Assembly: GCF_008275125.1 (NCBI RefSeq)
Contig: NZ_CP043473.1
Coordinates: forward strand, 3,844,001-3,908,000
Direction of reading: 5' to 3'
Length of the DNA stretch: 64,000 nt
DNA from: Chromobacterium paludis
GTDB lineage: Bacteria; Pseudomonadota; Gammaproteobacteria; Burkholderiales; Chromobacteriaceae
Part shown: positions 16,577 to 24,661 of the stretch, piece after piece
Numbering within the stretch: position 1 is the stretch's first letter
Layout: each line of letters starts with the position of its first letter
The notes under the pieces: generated by a model
What the model was told of the DNA's origin: nothing
The model's input: the letters and a program-made list of their open reading frames with translations, nothing else
Databases searched by the model: none
Position numbers and translations under genes: made by a program

Positions 16577-17950
16577 TCAATGTACGGCGTTTTTCAGTAG
16601 GTCTTCCACCACTTTTTTCGCGTCGCCGAACACCATCATGGTTTTATCCATGTAAAACAGCTCATTGTCCAGCCCGGCGTATCCCGCGTTCATGGAGCGT
16701 TTGACCACGATCACGTTGCGCGCCTTGTGCGCTTCCAGGATGGGCATGCCGTAAATCGGGCTGGCCTTGTCCTTCTGCGCCGCCGGGTTGACCACGTCGT
16801 TGGCGCCTATCACCAGCACCACGTCGGTGGTGGAGAAGTCGGCGTTGATTTCCTCCATCTCCAGCACCTGCTCGTAGGGCACTTCGGCCTCGGCCAGCAG
16901 CACATTCATATGGCCAGGCATGCGGCCGGCCACCGGGTGGATGGCGTAGCGGACGCCGACGCCTTTCTCATGCAGCAGCTCGGCGAACTCCTGCAGCGCG
17001 TGCTGGGCGCGCGATACCGCCAGGCCGTAGCCGGGCACGATCACCACCTGGTCGGCATTGGCCATCAGGAAGGCGGCGTCCTCGGCGCTGCCGGCCTTGT
17101 AGGACTTGGCCGCGCCGTCGCCCGCCGCCGGTCCGGCCGCCGCCTCGGCGCCGAAGCCGCCCAGCAGCACGCTGACGATGGAGCGGTTCATCGCCTTGCA
17201 CATGATGTAGGACAGGATGGCGCCGGACGAGCCGACGCAGGCGCCGGCGATGATCAGCACCGGGTTGTTCAGGGTGAAGCCGATGCCGGCCGCCGCCCAA
17301 CCGGAGTAGCTGTTCAGCATGGACACCACCACCGGCATGTCCGCGCCGCCGATGGGGATGATCAGCGTCACGCCCAATACCAGCGCGACGGCCAGCATGG
17401 CGAGGAAGGCGGCCTGGCTGTCGGTGGCGAAATAGGCGATGCCGAAGCCGACCATGGCCAGCGCCAGGGTCAGGTTCAGCAGGTGCTGGCCGGAAAAGCT
17501 GACGGCCTTGGCGCCGAAGCGGCCGGACAGCTTGCCGTAGGCGATGACCGAGGCGGTGAAGGTGATGGCGCCGATGAAGGCGCCGATGAACAGCTCCACC
17601 TTCTGCACCGGCGTGTGCTCCACGCCGGCGTGGAAGATGGCGGCGACGGCGATCAGCACGGCGGACAGGCCCACCAGCGAGTGCATGGCCGCCACCAGCT
17701 CCGGCATGCCGGTCATTTCCACCGTGCGCGCCTTCCAGCCGCCGATGACGGCGCCGGCGGCGATGGCGCCGGCGATCAGCGCCAGCACCGGCTTGTCCAG
17801 GATCAGCAAGGTGGTGAGCACGGCGATGGCCATGCCGACGATGCCGTACAGGTTGCCGCGCCGCGCCGAGGCCGGGCTGGACAGCCCCTTCAGCGCCAGG
17901 ATGAACAGTACGGCGGCGACGAGGTAGAGAACCGCGGAAATATTCTGCAT
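16577..17950 (-). CDS. pntB: NAD(P) transhydrogenase subunit beta
   Basis: Membrane subunit (457 residues) of the proton-translocating transhydrogenase that makes NADPH from NADH using the proton gradient. The N-terminal 270 residues form about nine membrane helices. The C-terminal dIII domain binds NADP(H), with VIVPGYGLAVSRAQHAL, the GRMPGHMNVLLAEAEVPY loop and VLVIGANDVVNP. It is the last gene of a three-gene operon, 3 bases after pntAb. The length is that of E. coli PntB. Confidence 0.96.
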   Translation of the reverse strand: MQNISAVLYLVAAVLFILALKGLSSPASARRGNLYGIVGMAIAVLTTLLILDKPVLALIAGAIAAGAVIGGWKARTVEMTGMPELVAAMHSLVGLSAVLIAVAAIFHAGVEHTPVQKVELFIGAFIGAITFTASVIAYGKLSGRFGAKAVSFSGQHLLNLTLALAMVGFGIAYFATDSQAAFLAMLAVALVLGVTLIIPIGGADMPVVVSMLNSYSGWAAAGIGFTLNNPVLIIAGACVGSSGAILSYIMCKAMNRSIVSVLLGGFGAEAAAGPAAGDGAAKSYKAGSAEDAAFLMANADQVVIVPGYGLAVSRAQHALQEFAELLHEKGVGVRYAIHPVAGRMPGHMNVLLAEAEVPYEQVLEMEEINADFSTTDVVLVIGANDVVNPAAQKDKASPIYGMPILEAHKARNVIVVKRSMNAGYAGLDNELFYMDKTMMVFGDAKKVVEDLLKNAVH

Positions 17951-17953
17951 CGT

Positions 17954-18253
17954 TTAACCCCTGTTCTTTTTCTTGAACATGTCCAGCATGCGCTGGGTGA
18001 CCAGGAAGCCGCCGAAGATGTTGATGCTGGCCAGGAAGATGGCGATGGCGCCCAGCACCGAGGTGAGGGTGATTTGCTGGCCGTTGATATCCACCACCTG
18101 CAGCATGGCGCCGACGATGATGATGCCGGAGATGGCGTTGGTCACCGCCATCAGCGGGGTGTGCAGCGCGGGCGTGACGTTCCATACCACGTGGTAGCCG
18201 ACGAAGACGGCCAGCACGAAGACGGTGAGGCTGGTGAGGAAGGGATCAACCAT
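17954..18253 (-). CDS. pntAb: NAD(P) transhydrogenase subunit alpha, part 2 (membrane)
   Basis: Small membrane subunit of 99 residues with three hydrophobic helices, corresponding to the C-terminal part of E. coli PntA. Signature: [20 protein letters not shown] and a tail [11 protein letters not shown]. In this organism alpha is split, as in Rhodospirillum. The ATG at 18253 overlaps the end of pntAa by 8 bases, so translation is coupled. Confidence 0.95.
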   Translation of the reverse strand: MVDPFLTSLTVFVLAVFVGYHVVWNVTPALHTPLMAVTNAISGIIIVGAMLQVVDINGQQITLTSVLGAIAIFLASINIFGGFLVTQRMLDMFKKKNRG

Positions 18254-19412
18254 GGTGCGGCTCCTTGTCGGTTTGGGCGGCGGCGGCCGGTTTGGCCGGC
18301 GCGCCGAAGCGTTGCTCGCCCTGGTGCGCGACCAGGGTGGCGGCGACGATGTCATCGTCCAGGTCCAGCTTCAGGCCTTCCGGGCTCAGCAAGAGGCCGA
18401 GGAAGGTCAGCAGATTGCGCGCGTACAGGCTGGAGGCGTCCGCCGCCAGCATGGCGGGCAGATTGGCCAGCCCCACCAGGTGCACGCCGTTGTCGGATAG
18501 ATGCGCCTCGCCGGCGCGGGTCAGCTCGCAGTTGCCGCCAGCCTCGGCCGCCAGGTCCACGATGACGGAGCCGGGCCGCATGCCGGCCACGGCGGCGGCG
18601 GACAAGAGGCGCGGCGCCGGCTTGCCCGGAATCAGGGCGGTGGTGATGACGATGTCGGCGGCGGCGGCGCGCTTGGCCAGCAACTCGTTCTGCCGCGCCA
18701 GGAACTCGGGCGTCATCTCGCGGGCGTAGACGCCGGAGCTGGCTGCCTTCTCTTCCTCGCTCATCGGCACTTCGACGAACTTGGCGCCTAGCGACTCCAC
18801 CTGCTCGCGGGTGGCGGGGCGAACGTCGTAGGCCTCCACCACCGCGCCCAGCCGCTTGGCGGTGGCGATGGCCTGCAGGCCGGCCACGCCCACGCCCAGC
18901 ACCAGGACCCGGGCGGCCTTCACCGTGCCGGCGGCGGTCATCAGCATGGGCATGAAGCGCGGGTAATACTGGCAGGCCAGCAGCACGGCCTTGTAGCCGG
19001 CGATATTGTTCTGGCTGGACAGCACGTCCATGCTCTGCGCCCGCGTAGTGCGCGGCAACAGCTCCAGCGCGAAGGCGGAGACGCCGCGCGCGGCCAGCTG
19101 CGGCAGCAAGGGGTTGTGGTAGGGCGACAACATGCCGACGATGACCGCGCCCGCTTTCAACGCGGCGATGTCGTCGGCCTCCGGCGCGCGCACGCACAGC
19201 ACGATGTCGGCGGCGGCCAGCAGCGGCTGGCGTTGCGGGGCGATGGCGGCGCCGGCGTCCGCGTAAGCGGCATCGGGAATGGCGGCGGCCAGGCCGGCCC
19301 CCGCCTGCACCGAGACGGCGTGGCCGGCGGCGACCAGTTTCTTCACCGTCTCCGGCGTGGCCGCGACACGGTGCTCTCCGGCCAGCCTTTCGGCTGGAAT
19401 GGCGATTTGCAT
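18246..19412 (-). CDS. pntAa: NAD(P) transhydrogenase subunit alpha, part 1 (NAD-binding)
   Basis: Soluble dI subunit (388 residues) that binds NAD(H). It has the alanine-dehydrogenase-like N-terminal part beginning [19 protein letters not shown], the substrate loop [10 protein letters not shown] and the Rossmann motif [20 protein letters not shown]. First gene of the pntAa-pntAb-pntB operon. The 334-base upstream region is AT-richer than its surroundings and probably holds the promoter. Confidence 0.95.
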   Translation of the reverse strand: MQIAIPAERLAGEHRVAATPETVKKLVAAGHAVSVQAGAGLAAAIPDAAYADAGAAIAPQRQPLLAAADIVLCVRAPEADDIAALKAGAVIVGMLSPYHNPLLPQLAARGVSAFALELLPRTTRAQSMDVLSSQNNIAGYKAVLLACQYYPRFMPMLMTAAGTVKAARVLVLGVGVAGLQAIATAKRLGAVVEAYDVRPATREQVESLGAKFVEVPMSEEEKAASSGVYAREMTPEFLARQNELLAKRAAAADIVITTALIPGKPAPRLLSAAAVAGMRPGSVIVDLAAEAGGNCELTRAGEAHLSDNGVHLVGLANLPAMLAADASSLYARNLLTFLGLLLSPEGLKLDLDDDIVAATLVAHQGEQRFGAPAKPAAAAQTDKEPHHG

Positions 19413-19746
19413 CTCAGAATCTCCTGCGAATGGATAGGGAAATCAGGATCTTGAACGGCCGTGCGCGGCGCTTTCGAACGGACGTTTGAAAAATATTAAA
19501 AGCATGCTGCAGTGCATTATGCAAGCCATATATTGGCTACCGTATATCGTCTGACAGACTGGACAGGGTGCAGTGCCCATCGGATCTGATTCGATTGAAG
19601 CGGAAGCGGATGTAATAAATATGACAGCGGCGTCTGAATTGCCTGTGACCGCCCAGTGAAGGGATGACCGTATGCCGCGCGCGGCGCCGGTGTAAAGCCG
19701 GGAAAACCGCAGCAATCGCCGCGGTTTGCGCTGGATCAGCGGTGGT
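19413..19746. other. 334-base intergenic region with the likely pnt promoter
   Basis: This lies between the start of pntAa and the end of the solute-binding protein gene, both on the minus strand. On the minus strand, TTGCAT (19537-19532) and TTTAAT (about 19513-19508) are 18 bases apart and could be -35 and -10 elements. A 90-codon minus-strand frame in the region lacks a ribosome site and family features, so I do not call it. Confidence 0.35.
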
Positions 19747-20505
19747 CTACTGCCCCGAGCCGCGATACAGGTCCAGCTTGAAGCGATCCAGGGTGCCGTC
19801 GGCGCGCAATTTGGCCAGGCCGGCGTTGAACTTGGCCATCCATTGCGCGTTGCGCGGCGAGCGCTGCATCAGCAGATGGCCGTAATGCGCGCTGAACGGG
19901 CGATTCTCCGTGGTGACGAGGTCGCGCGCGCCAGGCGGGAAGGCGTCGGAGGCCAAGAGCTGCCAGCCGGTGAATTCATCCAGCGGGAAGATGTCGATGC
20001 GCCCGGCCAGCAGCTTCAGCAGATTGGTCTTGTCGTCGTTGGCCTCTTCCACCGATAGCGCGCCCTGCTTTTCCAGCTGGCGAAACTCCGGGGTGTAGGT
20101 GTAGCCGCGGGTGGCGCCGAAGCGCAGGCTGCTCAGGTCGCGCAGTTTTTGCCAGCGCGGCATGGCCAGGTCCTTGCGGTGGAACAGCATTTCGCGGTGT
20201 TCGGACAGTGGCGCGCTGTACAGGAATTCCTTGGCCTTGACCGGATCGTCGAACCAGAACGAGCTGGCCTGGACATCGCCGTTGCGCAAGGCTTCCAACG
20301 CCCTGGCCCAAGGCATGAAGCGGAAGCGCACCTGCACGCCTTCGCGGGCGAAGGCCTCGCGCACCACCCGGCTGACGAAGCCCTGCGCGGGCAAACGTTC
20401 GCCGCACCAGGGCGCGTATTCGCCGGTGGAGATCTGCAGCTCGGCGGCCGGGGCGGCGCCGGCCCAGACGCACAATGCCAATAGCAGCGCCGGCAGGGCT
20501 TTCAT
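19747..20505 (-). CDS. Periplasmic solute-binding protein (SBP_bac_3 type)
   Basis: Secreted protein of 252 residues with a Sec signal peptide (MKALPALLLALCVWAGAAPAA) and the family-3 solute-binding fold (LQISTGEYAPWCG, VRFRFMPWARALEALRNGDV, FPLDEFTGWQLL). Such proteins deliver polar amino acids to ABC permeases, but no permease gene is near, and the orphan subgroup often serves other sensing roles. It ends in an Asp/Arg-rich stretch, DRFKLDLYRG. A 125-base divergent gap separates it from the histidine kinase gene; a functional link is possible but unproven. Confidence 0.75.
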   Translation of the reverse strand: MKALPALLLALCVWAGAAPAAELQISTGEYAPWCGERLPAQGFVSRVVREAFAREGVQVRFRFMPWARALEALRNGDVQASSFWFDDPVKAKEFLYSAPLSEHREMLFHRKDLAMPRWQKLRDLSSLRFGATRGYTYTPEFRQLEKQGALSVEEANDDKTNLLKLLAGRIDIFPLDEFTGWQLLASDAFPPGARDLVTTENRPFSAHYGHLLMQRSPRNAQWMAKFNAGLAKLRADGTLDRFKLDLYRGSGQ

Positions 20506-20630
20506 CGCGGACTCACCTCGTTGTCAGCATTCTCTAAAGTTATACATGGGGCGAATGGTTTGCCCATGATTTGTCTTGATTGATATCAATCTACATGTCG
20601 CCATGCCGTCCGACTTGCTATGATCGCCGC

Positions 20631-21620
20631 ATGCCGCCCACGACTGATGCACCGATGATGCCGTTACCGGACTTTCGCAATCTGGGCGTGATGCTGCGCG
20701 CCTTGCTGTTGCCGCTGGCGCTGCTGCTGGGCGATGGCCTGCTGGCCTGGAGCCGGCCGGATCCGTTGTGGAGCTGGCTGCAGACCGCGCTGGCCCTGGT
20801 GCCGGGCAGTTTGCTGTCCTTGGCGCTGCTGGCGTTGGCGGGACCGCGGCTGACGCGGCGACGGCGCGGCGCGTGGTGGGCGCTGGCGCTGGTTGGGGCT
20901 TGTTTTGCCGGATGCGGCTGGTGTCTGCGCGACGCCACGCCGCCGGCTCCGGCCGCGCCGCTGCTGGCCATGCTGGCGGCGGCGGCAGGGCTGCATTATC
21001 TATCGCTACGGCAGCGGGCCTTGTCGCCGGCCTTGGCCGATGCGAGGCTGGCGGCGCTGCAGGCGCGCATCCGGCCGCACTTCCTGTTCAACAGCCTGAA
21101 CGCCGCCATTGCGCTGATCCGACAGCAGCCGGCCCAGGCCGAGGGGGTGCTGGAAAACCTGGCCGAGCTGTTCCGCGCCCAGATGGCGGACCCGGCGCGC
21201 GCCTCCACGCTGGCGCGCGAGGTGGAGCTGGCGCGGATGTATCTGGCGATAGAGTCGGTGAGGCTGGGGCCCAGGCTGCAAGTGCGCTGGCGGCTGGAGG
21301 CGCCGCTGGATGCCGCGCTGCCGCCGCTGATCCTGCAGCCGCTGGTGGAGAATGCCGTGTATCACGGCGCGGAGCGGCTGGCCGGCGAGGTGGCGATCGA
21401 CGTGTCGGCGCGTTTGGCCGGCAGCCAGCTGGAACTGACGCTGGACAACCCGGTGCCGGCCGCGGAGGACGGGGGCCGCGTGGGCAGCGGCATGGCCCTG
21501 TCCAATCTGCGGGAGCGGCTGGAATTGTTTTTCGACGCCGAGGCCAGCCTGACCGGCGAGCGGCATGGCGAGCGCTACCGCACGCGCGTCCGCCTGCCTT
21601 ACCGTCGGGCGGCGGATTGA
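20631..21620 (+). CDS. LytS/AlgZ-family sensor histidine kinase
   Basis: Inner-membrane kinase of 329 residues. Four hydrophobic segments occupy about residues 20-125. The His_kinase domain has the H-box RPHFLFNSLNAAIALI, and the ATP-binding part has the N-box LILQPLVENAVYHG and the glycine box GSGMALSNLRERL. This matches Pseudomonas AlgZ/FimS and other LytS-like kinases. The partner LytTR response regulator (AlgR type), usually adjacent, is absent here; the next gene encodes a channel-like protein. The ATG at 20631 is the first with a sensible membrane-protein start; the longer frame is Cys/Arg-rich. Confidence 0.85.
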   Translation: MPPTTDAPMMPLPDFRNLGVMLRALLLPLALLLGDGLLAWSRPDPLWSWLQTALALVPGSLLSLALLALAGPRLTRRRRGAWWALALVGACFAGCGWCLRDATPPAPAAPLLAMLAAAAGLHYLSLRQRALSPALADARLAALQARIRPHFLFNSLNAAIALIRQQPAQAEGVLENLAELFRAQMADPARASTLAREVELARMYLAIESVRLGPRLQVRWRLEAPLDAALPPLILQPLVENAVYHGAERLAGEVAIDVSARLAGSQLELTLDNPVPAAEDGGRVGSGMALSNLRERLELFFDAEASLTGERHGERYRTRVRLPYRRAAD

Positions 21621-21639
21621 AGCCATCTAGGAGAACGAT

Positions 21640-22227
21640 ATGGGCAAGAACCGGCTGGAGGCGTTCAGCGACGGCGTGATCGCCATCATCATCACCATCA
21701 TGGTGCTGGAGCTGAAAGTGCCGCACGGCGCGGATTGGCCGGCGCTGGCGCCGCTGCTGCCGGTGTTTCTGAGCTATGTGCTGAGCTTTGTCTACGTAGG
21801 CATCTATTGGAACAACCACCACCATTTCTATCACGCCACCCACCGCATAGACGGCCGCGTGCTGTGGGCCAATCTGCACCTGCTGTTCTGGCTGTCGCTG
21901 ATTCCTTTCGTCACCGGTTGGATGGGGGAGAACCACTACGCGCCGCTGCCGGTGGCGCTGTATGGCGGCGTGCTGCTGATGTGCGCCATCGCCTGGTGGA
22001 TCATGCAGCAGGCCCTGCTGTGCCTGCCCGGCAACCGCACCCGCCTGGCCGAAGCGCTGGGCGGCGACTTCAAGGGCAAGCTGTCCCCGGTGATCTACCT
22101 GCTGGCGATCGCCCTGGCCTGGTGGCATGCCTGGCTGGCCGGGGCGCTGTATCTGGCGGTGGCGCTGATGTGGCTGGTGCCGGACAAGCGCATCGAGTGC
22201 CTGCTGCGTGAGGAGGAAACGCGGTGA
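21640..22227 (+). CDS. TMEM175-family (DUF1211) potassium channel-like membrane protein
   Basis: Membrane protein of 195 residues with six hydrophobic segments. The first helix carries RLEAFSDGVIAIIITIMVLE, the FSD signature of the TMEM175 group. Helix 3-4 signatures are YWNNHHHFYHATHRIDGRVLWANL. Bacterial members form tetrameric K+ channels. It begins 19 bases after the kinase stop with AGGAGAACGAT before the ATG, so the two genes are co-transcribed. Confidence 0.85.
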   Translation: MGKNRLEAFSDGVIAIIITIMVLELKVPHGADWPALAPLLPVFLSYVLSFVYVGIYWNNHHHFYHATHRIDGRVLWANLHLLFWLSLIPFVTGWMGENHYAPLPVALYGGVLLMCAIAWWIMQQALLCLPGNRTRLAEALGGDFKGKLSPVIYLLAIALAWWHAWLAGALYLAVALMWLVPDKRIECLLREEETR

Positions 22228-22293
22228 GGCGGCGTGGCGGTCGCCGTCGTATTCGTTTAAACTATCGGCATCCATCCATCAGGGGTAGGGACG

Positions 22294-22473
22294 ATGTACC
22301 AGTCCGAATTCACCAAATTCATGAACGGCTTCCTGGAGCAACATCCGGAAGTGGACAGCCAGCGCCGCGAACTGCGTCTGACGCTGTGGGACCGCGAGGT
22401 CAGCCTGGACGATCAGCGCCGCTGGAAAGAATCCCGCGTGCCGCAAAAGCCTTACGTCTACCAGCCGGAATAA
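22294..22473 (+). CDS. DUF3460 family mini-protein
   Basis: A 59-residue protein beginning MYQSEFTKFMNGFLEQHPEV and rich in Arg, Glu and Trp near its end (LWDREVSL, RRWKESRVPQKPYVYQPE). It matches the DUF3460 family of betaproteobacteria, which has no known role. No signal peptide or membrane segment is seen. Ribosome site GGGG lies about 8 bases upstream of the ATG. A terminator follows 21 bases after its stop. Confidence 0.75.
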   Translation: MYQSEFTKFMNGFLEQHPEVDSQRRELRLTLWDREVSLDDQRRWKESRVPQKPYVYQPE

Positions 22474-22493
22474 GCGCCGGCCGGCTCGCATCC

Positions 22494-22515
22494 AACGCCC
22501 CTCGCGGGCGTTTTG
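22494..22515 (+). terminator. Terminator after the DUF3460 gene
   Basis: Stem AACGCCC / GGGCGTT with a 5-base loop, followed by TT G T. It ends about 20 bases before the O-methyltransferase start. Confidence 0.65.
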
Positions 22516-22534
22516 TCATTCTGGAAGCCCGTAC

Positions 22535-23200
22535 ATGACCCGCCACACCGTCGCGCTTGACAGCGCCCTTTCCGCTTACCTGTTCGATATCGCCGTGACC
22601 GAGCACCCGGCGCAGCGCGAACTGCGCGAATTCACCGCCGGCCACCGCCTGGCCAAGATGCAGATCTCGCCGGACCAGGGCCAGTTCATGGGCTGGCTGG
22701 CGCGGCTGATCGGCGCGCGCCGCTATCTGGAGATCGGCGTGTTCACCGGCTACAGCGCGCTGACCGTGGCCCTGGCCATGCCGGAAGACGGCCAGGTGGT
22801 GGCCTGCGACGTCAGCGAAACCTTCACCGCCGTCGCCCGGGAATACTGGGCCAAGGCCGGCGTGGCCGATCGCATAGACCTGCGCTTGCAGCCTGCGCTG
22901 GCCACGCTGCGCGAGCTGCTGGCGCAGGGGCGCGCCGGCAGCTTCGACCTCGCCTTCATCGACGCCGACAAGCCGGGCTACCGCGACTATTACGAAGCCT
23001 GCCTGCAGCTGGTGAGGCCCGGCGGCGTCATCGCCATCGACAATATCTTCCTGTCCGGCCGCGTGGTGGACCCCAAGCCGCAAGACCCGCCCGGCGTGCA
23101 CCTGGTGCATGCATTCAACGCCAGCCTGAAGACCGACGCGCGCGTCCACATGTGCGTGCTGCCGATAGGCGATGGCCTGACGCTATGCACCCGGCGCTGA
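22535..23200 (+). CDS. O-methyltransferase (CCoAMT-like, class I)
   Basis: SAM-dependent O-methyltransferase of 221 residues. Motif I is YLEIGVFTGYSALTVALAMP. The metal-binding Asp lies in LAFIDADKPGYRDYYE, with a further Asp-Asn pair in GGVIAIDNIFLSGRVVDP, as in catechol and caffeoyl-CoA methyltransferases. The substrate is unknown. It follows the DUF3460 terminator closely and precedes the tol genes by 114 bases. Confidence 0.82.
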   Translation: MTRHTVALDSALSAYLFDIAVTEHPAQRELREFTAGHRLAKMQISPDQGQFMGWLARLIGARRYLEIGVFTGYSALTVALAMPEDGQVVACDVSETFTAVAREYWAKAGVADRIDLRLQPALATLRELLAQGRAGSFDLAFIDADKPGYRDYYEACLQLVRPGGVIAIDNIFLSGRVVDPKPQDPPGVHLVHAFNASLKTDARVHMCVLPIGDGLTLCTRR

Positions 23201-23253
23201 ACGCGGCGGAAGAACTTTCGCGAATTGCAAACACTCTGAAACCTTTTGGCCTC

Positions 23254-23277
23254 AGCATCGTTAGAAGTGACGATGCT
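23254..23277. promoter_or_regulatory. Perfect 8-bp inverted repeat before tolR
   Basis: AGCATCGT and ACGATGCT flank 8 bases, 37 bases upstream of the tolR start. No T run follows, so an operator or mRNA stem is more likely than a terminator. Confidence 0.4.
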
Positions 23278-23314
23278 ATGATGATCGTTTGACCGAGCCG
23301 AGCCTGAATCCGTC

Positions 23315-23728
23315 ATGCTAAACCGCCGTCCCCGCCGCCAGATGAACCAGATGAACGTCGTGCCCTATATCGACGTGATGCTGGTCTTGCTGGTGATTTT
23401 CATGGTTACCGCCCCGATGTTCACGCCCGGCGTGATTGATGTCCCCAGCGTGTCCGAGGCGCCGGCCATCGACGTGCGGCCGATCGAAGTCACGGTGGAT
23501 GCCGCCGGCAAGATAGAGCTGGTGGACGGGGAGCAGAAAACCCGCATCGACTCGCTGGACGACTTGGCCAGCCAACTGCAAACCCTGCTGGCCGGCGCGC
23601 AGCGGCCGGTGGCCATTTCGGCCGACGCCAACCTCAAGTATGCCGAGGTGGTGAAGATAGCCGATCGTCTGCACCAGGCCGGCATCAAGCGCGTGGCGCT
23701 GACCGTGAAGCAAACGCCCAAGCAATGA
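23315..23728 (+). CDS. tolR: Tol-Pal system protein TolR
   Basis: ExbD/TolR-type inner-membrane protein of 137 residues. One membrane helix (VPYIDVMLVLLVIFMVTAPM) carries the conserved Asp used by the proton-driven motor; a periplasmic domain of about 95 residues follows. In most bacteria it forms a motor with TolQ, encoded just upstream, but the 114 bases before this gene hold no tolQ. The stop overlaps the tolA start by 4 bases (ATGA). Confidence 0.93.
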   Translation: MLNRRPRRQMNQMNVVPYIDVMLVLLVIFMVTAPMFTPGVIDVPSVSEAPAIDVRPIEVTVDAAGKIELVDGEQKTRIDSLDDLASQLQTLLAGAQRPVAISADANLKYAEVVKIADRLHQAGIKRVALTVKQTPKQ

Positions 23729-24630
23729 GCGCGCAACCGTCCAGTTCGCTGCGGCCATGGTCGCTGATCGCGTCGGCGCTATTTCACGCCGCGGTGATCG
23801 GCTTGCTGCTGTGGGGCGGTTTGCAAACCACGCCGCCGCCCAGCCCCGCGCCCCTGGCGCTGGAGCTGTGGACCACGGCGCCGCCGCCGCCGCCCGTCGC
23901 CGCCCCGGTGACCGTGGCGCCGACCCCGGCGCCAGCGCCGCCGCCCGTGGTCCAGGCGCCCCCGGCCGAGGTCAATCTGGGCAAGAAGGAAGCGCCCAAG
24001 CCGAAGCCGGAAGAAAAGCCCAAGCCGATGGAAGCGCCCAAGCCTGAGCCGAAGAAGCACGAGCCTAAGCCTGAGCCGAAGAAGCACGAGCCCAAGCCTG
24101 AGCCGAAAAAAACGGAACCCAAGCCCAAACCCGAACCCAAGCCGAAGCCGGTAGAGGAAAAGAAAGCCATCAAACCGCCGCCGCCGCCCGCGGCCAAGCA
24201 CGGTCATAAAACGGCGAAAGCCTACGACCCGGCGGCGGATGACTTGCTGTCCAGCCTGGACAGCACGCGCACCAGCGGCAAGCCCAATGCGCGCAGCGAC
24301 CAGGCCGGCAGTCCGCACGGCATCGCCGGCGGCGCGGTCAACGGCTCCGGCGTCAGCGCCGGCTGGATAGACAAGGTCAAGGCCAAGGTGACGCCGCTGG
24401 TGCAAGTTCCGCCCAATTTAAGCGGCAACCCCGCCGCGGTGCTGCGCGTGACGCTGCTGCCCACGCTGGAAGTGAAGTCCGTGCAACTCGTGAAAAGCAG
24501 CGGCGTGGCGGCCTATGACGACGCGGTGCAGCGTGCGGTATGGGAGGCCAAGACCTTCCCCAAATTACCGGCCGGGGCCAATTTCAACGATGGCTACCGG
24601 ACGTTTACCCTGACGTTCCGGCCGCATTGA
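23725..24630 (+). CDS. tolA: Tol-Pal system protein TolA
   Basis: Periplasm-spanning protein of 301 residues that links the TolQR motor to TolB/Pal. It has an N-terminal membrane anchor (about 12-32), a Pro/Lys/Glu-rich middle (about 50-155) and a globular C-terminal domain (about 205-301) with LRVTLLPTLEVKSVQLVKSSG and AYDDAVQRAVWEAKTFPKLP, typical of TolA/TonB-C. The middle contains three 9-residue repeats and is TonB-like, unlike the Ala-rich helix of E. coli TolA. Identity as TolA rests on the tolR-tolA-tolB-pal order. Confidence 0.92.
   Translation: MSAQPSSSLRPWSLIASALFHAAVIGLLLWGGLQTTPPPSPAPLALELWTTAPPPPPVAAPVTVAPTPAPAPPPVVQAPPAEVNLGKKEAPKPKPEEKPKPMEAPKPEPKKHEPKPEPKKHEPKPEPKKTEPKPKPEPKPKPVEEKKAIKPPPPPAAKHGHKTAKAYDPAADDLLSSLDSTRTSGKPNARSDQAGSPHGIAGGAVNGSGVSAGWIDKVKAKVTPLVQVPPNLSGNPAAVLRVTLLPTLEVKSVQLVKSSGVAAYDDAVQRAVWEAKTFPKLPAGANFNDGYRTFTLTFRPH
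24043..24123 (+). repeat. Three 27-bp tandem repeats inside tolA
   Basis: Units 24043-24069, 24070-24096 and 24097-24123. The first two differ at one base; the third is more diverged. In frame they encode PEPKKHEPK, PEPKKHEPK and PEPKKTEPK. Confidence 0.9.
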
Positions 24631-24661
24631 GCGGCCGGTGTGACACAGCCCTGAGGAAGAC

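Noticed and set aside
19443-19715. Possible 90-codon gene upstream of pntAa on the minus strand
   Set aside because: No ribosome site, no recognisable family, and it covers the likely pnt promoter.
24043-24123. 27-bp repeats as a CRISPR or mobile-element repeat
   Set aside because: They are in frame inside tolA, adjacent without spacers, and encode a Pro-Lys spacer.
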